Origin: CAZOOK01 sp964581385
GTDB taxonomy: Bacteria > Pseudomonadota > Gammaproteobacteria > Nevskiales > Nevskiaceae
DNA length: 64,000 nt
NCBI GenBank assembly: GCA_964581385.1
Contig: CAZOOK010000004.1
Span: 1-64,000 of the forward strand
Direction: 5' to 3'
Shown here: positions 7,642 to 17,382 of the stretch, piece by piece
Position numbering within the stretch: position 1 is the stretch's first letter
Layout of the letters: each line of letters starts with the position of its first letter
The notes under the pieces: generated by a model
Databases searched by the model: none
The model's input: only the letters and a program-made list of their open reading frames with translations
Told to the model about the DNA's origin: nothing
Program-made: the position numbers and the translations under genes

Positions 7642-9030
7642 TTAGGGACTTTTTGTGCACGTGCGCCCGGTTGTTTTTGCAATCGTCGTCCATTGTTTTG
7701 GATAGCTGTTGTCTGGCACGAAGAGGTCAGCACTTTCTGAACTCCCGGAAACTATACTCCAGGTACCGCTGCTATTGACGGCAGTCCCTTGGAATTTGAA
7801 TGTTATGTGGCCAAGCGGAACCGGTACCGACGGCCCCAGCGTCGAATCAAGATCCGGGTGCCACAGTAAATACGCAGTAATGGATTGCGCGTCGGACACT
7901 GAAAGATAGGGTTCGCTCAGTAGCGCACCGGGCGCATCACCAAAAGAAGTGCGCGAGACTGGGAATCCAAACAAGTCGATCGACCCATAGATATTATCGA
8001 AGCCCACGTTGGTGCAGGTTTTGGTATAGGTCGGCGCTTTCGCGGTGTAGGTAGTGTTATTGACCAGTTCAATCCATTCCACCGATCCCTTAATACCTGT
8101 TGGCGGCTCGATGTGCGAAGTGAAGATAATTCCGACGTTCGTGAGATAGTAGCTGAGTCCGCTGAGCAAAAGGCGCGGCGCACCATATTGATTCACGATG
8201 TTGACGGTGCCGATTTGCGCGGAGGCCAGTGCTGTGGCTCCAGTTGCAGTGCTTACTCCTGCCACGCTGAAGCTCGCGCTGGCTGCGGCAGTTTGGCCGT
8301 TGCTCGCCGTGTAGCTGTACGTAACTTGAAAGGATTCTCCCGGAACAATCCAGTGAAACGTCACTGCAGTTTCCGACAAATCAGCGGCGGTGATCGGAGT
8401 TATTGTTTCACCCTCTGCGCCTGCGGAGTAACTCGCTATCGCCGTCGCCGGGTTAGCACCTGCTCCGGGAATCGTCCACTGTTGGGATTCCACGGCAGTA
8501 CCAGATGGCGGTGTGACAACGGATGTGAGTGCTATTTGCTGTCCGATCACCACAGGAATTGGTTGCGTTAATGTCGACGTGTCAATGCCATTAAACAGAA
8601 TCTTGGGTGGTGGAGCGGATGGAAGTGCCAACGTGACGGTCACATCCTCAACTTGGGTGACTTGCCCGTTAAGAATGTAGTAGAGCTGAAAGAAATCAGA
8701 GGTTGCACTTGACGACGTATCTGTCCAAGTATAGTAAGCCTGCACCGCTGGCAACGATGGACTACCCGCAGGACAACCTGGAAGAGGGCCGCTGACAACC
8801 GCCGAGGTCACGTTACCGTGAGTGGGTGCGACATTGACAGAATAGCTGCCTACGCCGAGCGAAGTATTGCAGTTTGCGTAGTACCAGGTTGTCACGGCAA
8901 TCGTTTGAACGCCGGCGACCACCTCAATGGTCTTGGTTACATCGGCGCGCGCGCCGTTCGAGTGCAGACTCAGCAGCACGGCAAGCGTGAGTCCAAATCG
9001 CAGCGTAATTGTTCTGATCAACTTGTCCAT
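7642..9030 (-). CDS. Large exported protein of unknown function
   Basis: 462 residues from the chosen start. The frame extends upstream to 9171, but the ATG at 9030 has AAGGG nine bases ahead and places a signal peptide (MDKLIRTITLRFGLTLAVLL... ending near GARA) at the N-terminus. The mature part is Ser/Thr/Val-rich and looks all-beta, with Ig-like stretches (TYSYTASNGQTAAASASFSV). Cys residues recur in the C-terminal half (KTCTNVGF, RTCTKSP). No catalytic motif, sorting signal or recognised family. Similar proteins often occur as secreted products of unknown role. It diverges from the metallophosphatase gene. Confidence 0.72.
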   Translation of the reverse strand: MDKLIRTITLRFGLTLAVLLSLHSNGARADVTKTIEVVAGVQTIAVTTWYYANCNTSLGVGSYSVNVAPTHGNVTSAVVSGPLPGCPAGSPSLPAVQAYYTWTDTSSSATSDFFQLYYILNGQVTQVEDVTVTLALPSAPPPKILFNGIDTSTLTQPIPVVIGQQIALTSVVTPPSGTAVESQQWTIPGAGANPATAIASYSAGAEGETITPITAADLSETAVTFHWIVPGESFQVTYSYTASNGQTAAASASFSVAGVSTATGATALASAQIGTVNIVNQYGAPRLLLSGLSYYLTNVGIIFTSHIEPPTGIKGSVEWIELVNNTTYTAKAPTYTKTCTNVGFDNIYGSIDLFGFPVSRTSFGDAPGALLSEPYLSVSDAQSITAYLLWHPDLDSTLGPSVPVPLGHITFKFQGTAVNSSGTWSIVSGSSESADLFVPDNSYPKQWTTIAKTTGRTCTKSP

Positions 9031-9380
9031 TTCGGTCATCCCTTGAATGAAAAACTCCGTCTTCGGTCCTTTGATCCCCAACGCGTCCCGTACATCGTAC
9101 AAATCTGAATCGGTCCGCTGCCGCCATATTGCCTCTTTTTTCTGACGCGGGCGAGTCGGGTACCTTGCCAAATAGACAGTGACCGTGGCGATGACATGAA
9201 CTCCAAGAATCAGTCCCGTGTCGAACCGACAAAATGGATCAGATGATTGTCACGATTCGGTCACCACGCTGACACAGTACGTCGGTAAATTGCCGGCGCG
9301 TCTCGATACAAGACGGACACGAGTCGCACGCATCCCACACTAATGTGGATTACGACAAGTCTCGCTCAGGGGATAAAACA
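9031..9380. other. Divergent promoter region
   Basis: 350 bases between divergent starts at 9030 (minus) and 9381 (plus). It should contain both promoters. No gene and no clear operator was seen. Confidence 0.45.
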
Positions 9381-10697
9381 ATGTCAGGAACGGTCTCGAC
9401 CAGCCGCAAGGCTGGCAAGCATTTCGTATTATCGTGCGTCATCGGTGCAGCCGCTGTTCTCAGTACAGCAGAAGCCATCGCTGCGGATCCCGTGATTTTC
9501 ACTTTTGCCACGGTGGGTGACTCGCGCCAGGATCCGAAATCTCCGGACCCCACCACGCTGATCCCGGAATACACCGGCACCCTGCTCGCCCAGGACAAGA
9601 TCTGGCTGCAAAACACCAAAGCATGGGCGCGCATCCTGCGCACCGTGCAGAGCCAGAAGGCGAATATGCTGATCGTAAACGGCGACATGATCATGGGCTA
9701 CGGTCGCGCGTCCATTCCGACCGCATGGACTTCGACGCCGACGGTGTCGCAGGTAGTCAGTTCTGATCTGCTGCAGTTCTATCAGCAATATGCCTACTGG
9801 CGCGGCATGATCGCCAACATGTTCGAGACCAACACCTACGTGCTGCCAATTCCGGGTAACCACGAGGTGCAGTGCAACTCTGCCAACAACGGCAATCCGG
9901 AAAGCTGCGCATCCGGCAAGCATGCCTACGTGGAGAATGAGAACGCATGGCGCGCCAACATGGGCGATCTGATTCTGGACACGACGCGCTTCACCAACAT
10001 CGTCGGTTCCGCACCGCTGAACGTGGCGGGCCTGACTGCGGCAACGGCGCCGGGAGCCGCCGACGGCGACACCACCGACCAATCCCAGCTTAGCTTCTCG
10101 TTCGATGTGAACACTTCGATCGGCCTGTTGCATTTCGCGGTTATCAATACCGACGCCGTCAGCATGGACTCGCATGCGCCGGTCACCTGGATCGCGAATG
10201 ACCTCGGTGCCGCCCGAGTCCGCGGTGCGGTGAAAATGTTCGTGTTCGGCCACAAGCCAGCCTTCAGCTACGACTACGGCAACATCAGCCTTGGCGGAAC
10301 CGTTGCAAATATCCTGCCGGGTTCGCCGGCTGGCTTGGACGTCACTCCGACCGGTGCGGAAGGCAGCAACGCGTTCTGGAGCGTGATTGCCCAGTACAAC
10401 GCAACATATTTCTGTGGCCATGAACACATCGTGCATATCGATCAGCACGCTGACCCCACCGGCGTGTCGACACTCACGCCGTATCAGGTTCTCGTTGGCT
10501 CAGGCGGCTCTCCGTTCGACGACAAGATGACCGCCGCGCCAGCCGAACCGACGCCGTTCGTCAATCCGACCGATCGTTCCTATGCCTGGGCCACGGTGCG
10601 TGTGCATCAGAGCGGCGCGGTCACACTCGATGCGTATGCCTTCGACGATCAATTCGGGCCGACCACCGACGTGCAAACTGTCTCGAATTTGCAATAA
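9381..10697 (+). CDS. Exported calcineurin-like metallophosphatase
   Basis: 438-residue protein of the metallophosphoesterase superfamily. The start at 9381 is preferred over one at 9345 because AGGGGA lies before it. A signal peptide ends near AEAIAA. Metal-ligand motifs appear in order: TVGDSR (about 30), VNGDMI, PGNHE, VFGHKP and CGHEHIVHID. This order (GDxR, GDxx, GNHE, GHxH) is that of a two-metal phosphatase, here periplasmic or extracellular. It contains Cys residues in the central loop (QCNSANNGNPESC). A VPLPA-CTERM protein gene follows 25 bp later and is probably co-transcribed. Confidence 0.9.
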   Translation: MSGTVSTSRKAGKHFVLSCVIGAAAVLSTAEAIAADPVIFTFATVGDSRQDPKSPDPTTLIPEYTGTLLAQDKIWLQNTKAWARILRTVQSQKANMLIVNGDMIMGYGRASIPTAWTSTPTVSQVVSSDLLQFYQQYAYWRGMIANMFETNTYVLPIPGNHEVQCNSANNGNPESCASGKHAYVENENAWRANMGDLILDTTRFTNIVGSAPLNVAGLTAATAPGAADGDTTDQSQLSFSFDVNTSIGLLHFAVINTDAVSMDSHAPVTWIANDLGAARVRGAVKMFVFGHKPAFSYDYGNISLGGTVANILPGSPAGLDVTPTGAEGSNAFWSVIAQYNATYFCGHEHIVHIDQHADPTGVSTLTPYQVLVGSGGSPFDDKMTAAPAEPTPFVNPTDRSYAWATVRVHQSGAVTLDAYAFDDQFGPTTDVQTVSNLQ

Positions 10698-10722
10698 GCG
10701 CACGATCCAGGAGGCTTAAATC

Positions 10723-11346
10723 ATGAACCATACAAAAAAACTCCTCGCGGGTGTCCTGCTGCTGGCGGGCGCCAGTCGTGAGGCGCAGGCGTCGTTAGTG
10801 CTCGATAGCGGTACGCCGGATAACTCCAAACCGGCGCTATCGCTGGACGGCAACGACTACTACGCAGCGGAATTCAACCTGAGCGCGGGCCAGACGATCA
10901 CCGGCATTCAGGGATATATCACCGGTGGCGATACGGGCGTCGTTGGAGACACGTTCACGATCTCGATCTATGCTAATAATCCCAGTACCAGCCTGCCGGC
11001 GGTATCGGGCGGTGCATTGTTCTCGCAGCAGGCAAGCTACCAGGCAGATGGTTGGACTGGCCTCACCAATCTGAGCACGACGCTGTCTGGCGCCGGCCAG
11101 TACTGGGTGGCTTTCGAAGTCGGTGCCGCGGACTCCACTGCGGGTCTGCTGCTGCCGATCGTGGCCAGCAACGGTTCGGCTCCGGCACTCAAGTACGCCT
11201 TCGATGCCGGCTCAGGCTACACCGCGATGACAGGCGACAACTTCGGTGTGCAGGTCAGTGCGGTGCCGCTGCCACCGGCGCTGTTGCTGTTCGCCAGTGG
11301 CATCCTGGGCACTGGCGGATTGCTGCGCCGCCGGGAAACCACTTGA
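10723..11346 (+). CDS. VPLPA-CTERM surface protein next to metallophosphatase
   Basis: 207-residue exported protein. Signal peptide residues 1-25 (MNHTKKLLAGVLLLAGA), then a beta-rich domain of about 150 residues (YYAAEFNLSAGQTITGIQGY, SGAGQYWVAFEVG) like the small 'choice-of-anchor' domains found on surface proteins. The C-terminal sorting signal is VPLPPALLLFASGILGTGG followed by LRRRETT. GGAGG precedes the ATG. A strong terminator follows at 11391-11424, so it ends a two-gene unit with the metallophosphatase. No enzymatic motif is seen. Confidence 0.85.
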   Translation: MNHTKKLLAGVLLLAGASREAQASLVLDSGTPDNSKPALSLDGNDYYAAEFNLSAGQTITGIQGYITGGDTGVVGDTFTISIYANNPSTSLPAVSGGALFSQQASYQADGWTGLTNLSTTLSGAGQYWVAFEVGAADSTAGLLLPIVASNGSAPALKYAFDAGSGYTAMTGDNFGVQVSAVPLPPALLLFASGILGTGGLLRRRETT

Positions 11347-11390
11347 AACTCCAAAGCCCGGCTCTCTTATCCGGGTGAAGTCAGTAATCG

Positions 11391-11424
11391 AAGCCGGGTG
11401 GAGATATTTGACCACCCGGCTTTT
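11391..11424 (+). terminator. Rho-independent terminator after the VPLPA-CTERM gene
   Basis: Perfect 9-base stem (11393-11401 with 11412-11420), 10-base loop, AA before the stem and TTTT after it. It separates the metallophosphatase pair from the peroxidase gene, whose ATG is 24 bases beyond. Confidence 0.9.
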
Positions 11425-11447
11425 GGCGCATTTGCGGTATTTCCAAT

Positions 11448-12761
11448 ATGAAGTCTTTCCTCACCCTGATCGCCGTTTTCGGACTGACCTTCGCAGCTCC
11501 TCTCGCGACGTGGGGCTGCTCCGGCGAAGATTTGAAAGCGGTCGGTTCCGAGCTGTACTTCCCTTTGGCTTACGGTGATCGTCCGACGCGCGATCAGCTC
11601 AGCGCGCTGGGGCGCAAAGTCTTTTTCGATGCCAGTCTGTCGGCGTCAGGTCAGCAATCCTGCGCCAGTTGCCACAATCCCGCCTATGCTTATGGCCCTC
11701 CGAACGCCTTGTCTGTACAGCGCGGCGGCCCTACGATGAACCGCATGGGATTCCGCAACACGCCTTCGCTGCGTTATCTGCACACCCCCATTGCCTTCAC
11801 GGAACACTTCCTCGAACAGGAAGTAACAGGCGGCCAGGACGACGAAGGCCCGACCGGCGGGCGGACCTGGGACGGGCGCGTCAACACCGGTCACCAACAA
11901 GCTCTGATGCCGCTGCTCGACCAGAACGAAATGGCCAATCAGAGCACCGACGAGGTCGTCAATCGCTTGTCCAAAGCTGCCTATGCCGAAGAATTTCGCC
12001 AGACCGTCAGTGCACCAGGCGAAAATGTCTTCGACAATCCAGACGCAGTGATCGGCTGGCTCACCGTTGCCGTGGAAGCGTTTGAGCAGTCCCCAGCCGA
12101 TTTTCACCCGTTCACCAGCAAGTACGACGCTTACCTGCGCAACGAAGTGCAGCTCAGCACGCGGGAACAGAAGGGGCTCGCATTGTTCAACGACATCAAG
12201 AAGGGTAATTGCGCGACCTGCCATCCGGGCGCACTCAGAAACCCGCCCGATCATCCGCCGATTTTTTCCGACTTCGGCTATATCGCACTGGGTGTTCCGC
12301 GTAACACTGCGATTCCCGCAAACAACAATCCCGACTTCTACGACCTCGGCCTGTGCGGCCCGCTGCGCACCGACTTGAAGAACAAGACGGAATACTGTGG
12401 CCGTTTCCGCACACCATCACTGCGTAATGTGGCTCTGCGCAAAAGCTACTTCCACAACGGCGTGTTTCACTCGCTGCGGCAAGTCGTAGAGTTTTACGCA
12501 ACCCGTGAGACCAATTCGCGGAAGTGGTATCCGCGATTACGCGATGGGCAAATCGACAAGTACGATGACTTGCCTGCTCAATATCGTCGCAATGTAAATA
12601 CCGATCCGCCGTTTGCGCCGCTGCCAGGCAATCGGCCGCGACTGACATCGACCGAAATAGATGACATCGTCGCGTTTCTCGATACGCTTTCCGATGGGTA
12701 TTTACCGATGGCCTTAAGGAACAGCCCTCATGATCTTTCCCGAAGAATCAATCACACCTGA
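11448..12761 (+). CDS. Di-heme cytochrome c peroxidase (CcpA/MauG family)
   Basis: 437-residue periplasmic protein with a signal peptide and two CxxCH heme sites, CASCH (Cys72-His76) and CATCH (Cys255-His259). Between and after them are the family stretches RNTPSLRY, WDGRVNTGHQQALMPLLDQNEM, and RFRTPSLRNVALRKSYFHNGVF. The family reduces peroxides or carries out MauG-like oxidations using electrons from c-type cytochromes. The start ATG at 11448 lies just after a terminator, so expression needs either its own promoter in a very short space or read-through. It overlaps the next small frame by 32 bases. Confidence 0.93.
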   Translation: MKSFLTLIAVFGLTFAAPLATWGCSGEDLKAVGSELYFPLAYGDRPTRDQLSALGRKVFFDASLSASGQQSCASCHNPAYAYGPPNALSVQRGGPTMNRMGFRNTPSLRYLHTPIAFTEHFLEQEVTGGQDDEGPTGGRTWDGRVNTGHQQALMPLLDQNEMANQSTDEVVNRLSKAAYAEEFRQTVSAPGENVFDNPDAVIGWLTVAVEAFEQSPADFHPFTSKYDAYLRNEVQLSTREQKGLALFNDIKKGNCATCHPGALRNPPDHPPIFSDFGYIALGVPRNTAIPANNNPDFYDLGLCGPLRTDLKNKTEYCGRFRTPSLRNVALRKSYFHNGVFHSLRQVVEFYATRETNSRKWYPRLRDGQIDKYDDLPAQYRRNVNTDPPFAPLPGNRPRLTSTEIDDIVAFLDTLSDGYLPMALRNSPHDLSRRINHT

Positions 12762-12954
12762 GCTCGCAGCGTTGCTCGCCGCGATCCGAAGCGACGAAGT
12801 TGCAACGGCGCACACGTTAATTTTCATGGACGACCTTCTCTCGCTCGGTCGACTGAGGCTAGTCCGATTTGATGCAGAAGGTCGATTGAAACTGACGCCG
12901 CGAGGTCAGAATGCGGTACCAGCGGTAAGAGAAGGGATTACGCAGATCGCGTGA
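12730..12954 (+). CDS. Small protein overlapping the peroxidase gene
   Basis: 74-residue frame in another phase, starting inside the last 32 bases of the peroxidase gene. The sequence has a helix-rich N-terminus and the stretch LGRLRLVRFDAEGRLKLTPRGQ, which looks like the beta-wing of a small winged-helix protein. No family could be assigned. The overlap suggests translational coupling. Base use resembles coding DNA, but the evidence is thin. Confidence 0.5.
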   Translation: MIFPEESITPELAALLAAIRSDEVATAHTLIFMDDLLSLGRLRLVRFDAEGRLKLTPRGQNAVPAVREGITQIA

Positions 12955-13002
12955 GCTAATAGAGTATGCGGAATCTGCTTTGCCATCTGCTCCGCTGGTC
13001 CC

Positions 13003-13419
13003 CTACGCCGGCTTTTCGCAGTTAACCATCCACGGCGTACCATACCGATCGGTCAGCATTCCGAAGGCAGCCGCCCAAAAGGTTGCCTGCAACGGCATGC
13101 GGATGGTGCCGCCCTGTGAAAGCGCGGTGAAGGTGGCTTCGGCCCGATCAACCGTCGGGTAATTCAGCGACAAAGAAAAGCCCTTCATTCCTTCGTAGGG
13201 CTGGCCCGGCATGTTATCCGAACCCATCAGTGCGTGGCCATCGATGGTCATGCTGGCATGCATGATTTTGTCGCCATGGCCAGGCGGAATCTGATCCGCC
13301 ATCGGCGAAGCGGAAAAAGACAGCAGCAGGTTGATCTTGCCGCCCAGCACCCGCTCATAAAAATGGAAGGCCTCGGCGCAATTACCGTTAAAGGTGAGAT
13401 AAGCGTTGAGATTGAACAC
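13003..13419 (-). CDS. PhnB-like VOC family protein
   Basis: 138-residue protein of the vicinal oxygen chelate fold, PhnB/YjdN branch. The N-terminus NAYLTFNGNCAEAFHFYERVLGG is characteristic of this group, as are the GDKIMHASMTIDGHALMGSD segment and the C-terminal AFGMLTDRYGTPWMVN. Members are usually annotated as PhnB or as demethylubiquinone methyltransferase-like, but their chemistry is largely unknown. A ribosome binding sequence (AGGAGCT in minus orientation) precedes the ATG. It stands alone. Confidence 0.88.
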   Translation of the reverse strand: MFNLNAYLTFNGNCAEAFHFYERVLGGKINLLLSFSASPMADQIPPGHGDKIMHASMTIDGHALMGSDNMPGQPYEGMKGFSLSLNYPTVDRAEATFTALSQGGTIRMPLQATFWAAAFGMLTDRYGTPWMVNCEKPA

Positions 13420-13476
13420 GACAAGCTCCTGGAAAATGAAGGCGGCAAAGCAGGGCTGATTATGCCACCCACTAAT

Positions 13477-13504
13477 AAAAAGGGGCCGGATATTTCCAGC
13501 CCCT
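13477..13504 (-). terminator. Terminator of the VPLPA-CTERM gene at 13619
   Basis: Stem of nine bases with one mismatch (13481-13489 with 13496-13504), six-base loop, followed on the minus strand by a T-rich run. It lies about 115 bases past the stop of the 13619 gene and just upstream of the PhnB-like gene. Confidence 0.75.
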
Positions 13505-13618
13505 CGACAAGGGATTTCATCGCCACCCGCTAGCCGCGGAAAGTCACTAAATCAATGTATCGCTTGCGAGCCCGGCTTCTCCCATCACATCAGGCCTTTT
13601 GCACGGGCCCGGACACAA

Positions 13619-15271
13619 TCAGACCGAGCTTGTCCGGCGACGCCGCACGAAGCCGAATAGGGCGCCCAGCCCGGATGAGAACAGCCAAGCCGCGGCCGGC
13701 AACGGCACCGGGGCGACGGCGACACCGCGCAGCACCTGCCCTTCCACCGCCGTTTGCAAGGTCGAGAACTGCTCTAGCGCCGACTGCGTCGAGGTTGTAT
13801 CGGCAAGCGCATCGCTGATCGCAACCAGTCGGTTGGCGTCGGCTCCAGCATCTGTTGCGGCACTTGCGGTGGATGTGATCGCATAAATCGATACCGTTCC
13901 ATCCGCGTTGACCCGGCCGGCGATGTTGCGCAGACCGGCTGTGGCAGGGTTCAGGGCGGTATCGGTCAGGCCGGACACACTGTACTTCTGTCCGAGATTG
14001 AGCCCGTTCTGCAGCGTGTAATCGAGCTGCCAGGTGCCGCTGACGAGGCTCCATTTCTGCAGGCCCGCATGCGTATCCGTTGCCGTGCCGTCACCTTCAT
14101 CGCCGACGTACAAAGTTGTCGAGTTGGCGAACCACAGGCCAAACGGATAGAAGCCATTGGTCGTCTGATTCTTGGCGATTCCCGTCGGCAATCCCGGCAG
14201 GATCGAGATGGCCGTGCTGCCCGCCGTGCCACCGGTCGGCAGGCTTCCGGCAATGCCTACCTGATATACCGTATTGACGCCGTTGCTGCCACTGCCCTTC
14301 GTGACGTAGAGGGTGTTATTAAATATCGTCTCGCCGCGGAAATTATTATCCTTGCCGGACTTATCTGCTGCCGCGCCGTTTTGTGTCACCGAATAGCCGT
14401 ATTGAAAGCCGTTTGAGCTTCCCGGCGTACCCTGCTGCGCGCCGACTACCGTTGTTTCCGGGCCCCCACCCTTGGCGACTATCTGCACGCCGGTATTGTT
14501 GACAATGTTCGTCGGCTCGGTCCCCGATCCGTTACCGGCGTTGCCGACCATGTAATAGTTGCTCTGCCCCGTACCGTTGACGTTGTTCACCAGAATCGCA
14601 TTGCGCCCGTTGTTGCCGCTATAGGAGTTGACGGCGGTAACAGTGACGTTGCCGTTCGCATCGATCTGACCGATGGCACGCTGGTAAGTCGAAGCAACGG
14701 GGTTGGTCGCGTCAACGTGATTCGGCGTGTTCGCATTGGACACGTCCAGTGTGTTGACCGGCGCGACATAACCCATGAAGGTCACGGCGCTACCATCGCT
14801 GGATACATTGAGTCCGAGCTCGGACTTTGACGGAAAGCTCGTCACCATCCCGCCACTATTGCCATCATTGAGCGTGATCGAATTGACCACCGATCCTGAT
14901 GTCGTGACATCGCTGATCGTAATCGCCGACGTGATGCCGAAGCTGGGATCGGGTGTCTCGTTGTTCCAGACGTTCGGTAGGCTGGCATCAGCGACGGCCG
15001 TTCCTCCACCCGGCAAGGCTTGTCCGACCGTAATGAGATTGGCTGGCGCCGTGTACGTGCTGCTGCTGACCAGCAAATCGCCTGGCGTGAACAACGGTGT
15101 CGCGGCATACGCCGGGAACGCGACGCTACCCAGCATTACGGTTGCTGCCATTGCAATCGGAGAAACCCTCCCTGGTGAATGAGTACGCGAGGACTGAACA
15201 CTACCGTGGTCAGCAGCCGATTTCTTCAAGTGGATTTTTACGATCTTGCTGCCACCGCTGAACGTACCCAT
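13619..15271 (-). CDS. Large VPLPA-CTERM surface protein, propeller-like
   Basis: 550-residue exported protein. GGGAGG lies ahead of the ATG at 15271. An extended N-terminus of about 57 residues carries the signal peptide (MAATVMLGSVAFPAYA). The body has repeated motifs of the type NxxFYPFGLWFANSTTLYVGDEGDG and AGLRNIAGRVNADGTVSIYAIT, which suggest a beta-propeller. The C-terminus is VPLPAAAWLFSSGLGALFG followed by VRRRRTSSV, a classical VPLPA-CTERM signal. Predicted substrate of the exosortase at 52787-54373. No active-site motif recognised. Monocistronic, with its own terminator. Confidence 0.85.
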   Translation of the reverse strand: MGTFSGGSKIVKIHLKKSAADHGSVQSSRTHSPGRVSPIAMAATVMLGSVAFPAYAATPLFTPGDLLVSSSTYTAPANLITVGQALPGGGTAVADASLPNVWNNETPDPSFGITSAITISDVTTSGSVVNSITLNDGNSGGMVTSFPSKSELGLNVSSDGSAVTFMGYVAPVNTLDVSNANTPNHVDATNPVASTYQRAIGQIDANGNVTVTAVNSYSGNNGRNAILVNNVNGTGQSNYYMVGNAGNGSGTEPTNIVNNTGVQIVAKGGGPETTVVGAQQGTPGSSNGFQYGYSVTQNGAAADKSGKDNNFRGETIFNNTLYVTKGSGSNGVNTVYQVGIAGSLPTGGTAGSTAISILPGLPTGIAKNQTTNGFYPFGLWFANSTTLYVGDEGDGTATDTHAGLQKWSLVSGTWQLDYTLQNGLNLGQKYSVSGLTDTALNPATAGLRNIAGRVNADGTVSIYAITSTASAATDAGADANRLVAISDALADTTSTQSALEQFSTLQTAVEGQVLRGVAVAPVPLPAAAWLFSSGLGALFGFVRRRRTSSV

Positions 15272-15524
15272 TGTGCGCCCCTCCCTTGTTAGTTTAGTGA
15301 ATGGACTACAGGAACGAGTAAGAATCGCATGAGAAAATTACAAGGATATGTCGGCAATGTTGCAAAGAGCGGGCGCTCGTTTTGAACTAAGCCAATAGCG
15401 GATGCTCGGATGGCTGTGGCAGCTCGAGATGCTATCCGCTGGACTCTAGCTCACCGCTAGTCTTCCATTCCGAAGCACGGTTGCTAATCTGAGCGCCGGC
15501 CCCACTTGTCGACGTCGCTGGTCC

Positions 15525-17330
15525 TCAGTAAAACGAACCCGTCGTGTAGTAACGATACAGATACGGCCATATGAGATCCGCTATCTCGACATGACCTTCC
15601 GCATCGGGATGTCCGTCCGACTTGGGTTGATTATTCGCCGTTGGCGTTTTGTTGTCAGGATTGGCGTTGTTGAGATAGCGCGTCGAGGCGGGACTCTGCA
15701 CCCATGTTTCGTAAGTCGGCACATAGACTACCGGAACGCGACCGCCGGCCATGTAACGGGAGGACGTATTGAAAGTGGCGCGCAGTAAACCTCGCTGTCT
15801 CGCCATTTCGGCAATCCAGCCCGCATTGTTCGTGTGGCCAGAGAGCGGCGAACCCAGCTCCCACGACAACGTCTCGATCAGCAGGATTTGCTTGAGGGAC
15901 GAATTATTATTGGCCCAATAATCAAGATGAGCCTTGTAGTCGGCGATAATGTCCGTGGGTGTGCCGACATTCACATCGTTCACGCTGCCAATCGCGATAA
16001 TCACTTCCGGCTGAGCGCTGTTTAACGCATCGCTGAAACCGGTCTTGACGTTGTTCACAAAGTCGTCGATTGCATACGTGGCCTCTGCATTTCCGGACCC
16101 TGGAAACCCCGCCGAGCACCATGTGTGTCCGGACTGACCAGCGCTGTAAAAGCGGGTGTACCCGCCGAAAGTGCGCCACACGTAGGTTTGCAGAATCTGC
16201 ACCCAATTGTCGTAGCCACGTCCAGTATTACCGACGGCAATCATCCTCTGGATACTGGTTTGCAATTGCACCCCATCGATTTGACTGCGCGTCGGCGATC
16301 CAACGAGGTTGGTGACGTCCACAGAACCTTGGCCCGCAAGCGCAAAACTATCTCCATAAATCCCTACCAAGGGCAATCGAACAAACCTTGGCGGGCAATA
16401 CGCAGACGACATCTGAAACCGAATGATCGGAAAATTGCCCAATCCCCGCCCTGCAGAGCCAGGGCCGTTGGCGTTGTTGCCGATCGTGACATAGGAATAA
16501 ATCCCCGCGCCAAGTGCGCCAGGCAAGCCGCCCGCCCAGTGTAAATTGCCATCGATGTATTCGTAATACTGATTCCCGCGCCATGTGAAGACGACCTCGG
16601 CGTAGGTCGGATCGGCATGCGGCGACGGTGAGCTGCTCGACACATGCGAGTTGAGATACTTGCCGTTAAGCGGTGCGAGCACGCCGCCCATGTATAGGTA
16701 AGTCTCAAAGGCGTTGCGCCCCTGCCCTACCGCCCATATCTGCGGCGTCGAGCCCGCATCGGTCAAGTACCACAGCAGCGCACGCTGATAGCCGGGCGTC
16801 GGGGAATCAGCCGCCGTATTACCAGTCGAATCAAAGAACGCAGACGTCGACTCGGAATCGTCGATGGAGATCGCACGGCGATCCACGAGCACATAGATTG
16901 TCCCTTGGGAATCAGGCGCGGCACTTAGCGTCGTATTGTTTTGAATGTAGCCGTTGATCCCCGGAATGAATCCCGCCGTATCGCTTACCTTGCCACCGGA
17001 GCCGCCCAGAACAAACCCTGACGGCAGAGTGGTCCAAGTATTACGCGCCCCAGAGGCTGTCGTACCGATATCCACGAGGACCGCAGAGTCCAGGGCGCTA
17101 AAAGGCGGGAAGTTGGCCGGCGCCGCCCTCCTTGCTGCGCTTTGCAATCCCGATCGGCTTGAGACGTCGATACCAAACGTGACTACGCCATCCGCCGCTC
17201 CAGCAGTCTCACGCAATCCCGACGTTGGCGTCCGAACCTGTTCGCGCGCTGGCACGCCGCTGGCCCACGCCGCTGAAGCTGCACAACTAAGGATGAAGAT
17301 CAATAAGCCCGCAATATTCTGGCGCAACAT
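15525..17330 (-). CDS. Secreted SGNH/GDSL hydrolase
   Basis: 601-residue exported protein. The start at 17330 is chosen because GGAGGT lies seven bases before it and it begins a signal peptide ending near AAWAS. The C-terminal half carries SGNH-hydrolase blocks: GIYGDSFALAGQG (nucleophile Ser), a conserved Gly in YSAGQSGH, IAIGSVNDVN (block III Asn), and DGHPDAEGHVEIAD with the catalytic Asp/His. The N-terminal half (about 90-300) is beta-rich, containing WRGNQYYEYIDG and YMGGVLAPLNG, and resembles a lectin or jelly-roll domain. Possible role: deacetylation or ester cleavage of extracellular polysaccharide. It follows the coiled-coil gene of the TPS/Ton operon by 52 bp, so it may be its last member. 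Confidence 0.8.
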   Translation of the reverse strand: MLRQNIAGLLIFILSCAASAAWASGVPAREQVRTPTSGLRETAGAADGVVTFGIDVSSRSGLQSAARRAAPANFPPFSALDSAVLVDIGTTASGARNTWTTLPSGFVLGGSGGKVSDTAGFIPGINGYIQNNTTLSAAPDSQGTIYVLVDRRAISIDDSESTSAFFDSTGNTAADSPTPGYQRALLWYLTDAGSTPQIWAVGQGRNAFETYLYMGGVLAPLNGKYLNSHVSSSSPSPHADPTYAEVVFTWRGNQYYEYIDGNLHWAGGLPGALGAGIYSYVTIGNNANGPGSAGRGLGNFPIIRFQMSSAYCPPRFVRLPLVGIYGDSFALAGQGSVDVTNLVGSPTRSQIDGVQLQTSIQRMIAVGNTGRGYDNWVQILQTYVWRTFGGYTRFYSAGQSGHTWCSAGFPGSGNAEATYAIDDFVNNVKTGFSDALNSAQPEVIIAIGSVNDVNVGTPTDIIADYKAHLDYWANNNSSLKQILLIETLSWELGSPLSGHTNNAGWIAEMARQRGLLRATFNTSSRYMAGGRVPVVYVPTYETWVQSPASTRYLNNANPDNKTPTANNQPKSDGHPDAEGHVEIADLIWPYLYRYYTTGSFY

Positions 17331-17382
17331 TGCGGCACCTCCAGATTGCCGAGCGAATCGCAAGACCGGAAGCCAGACAGAC

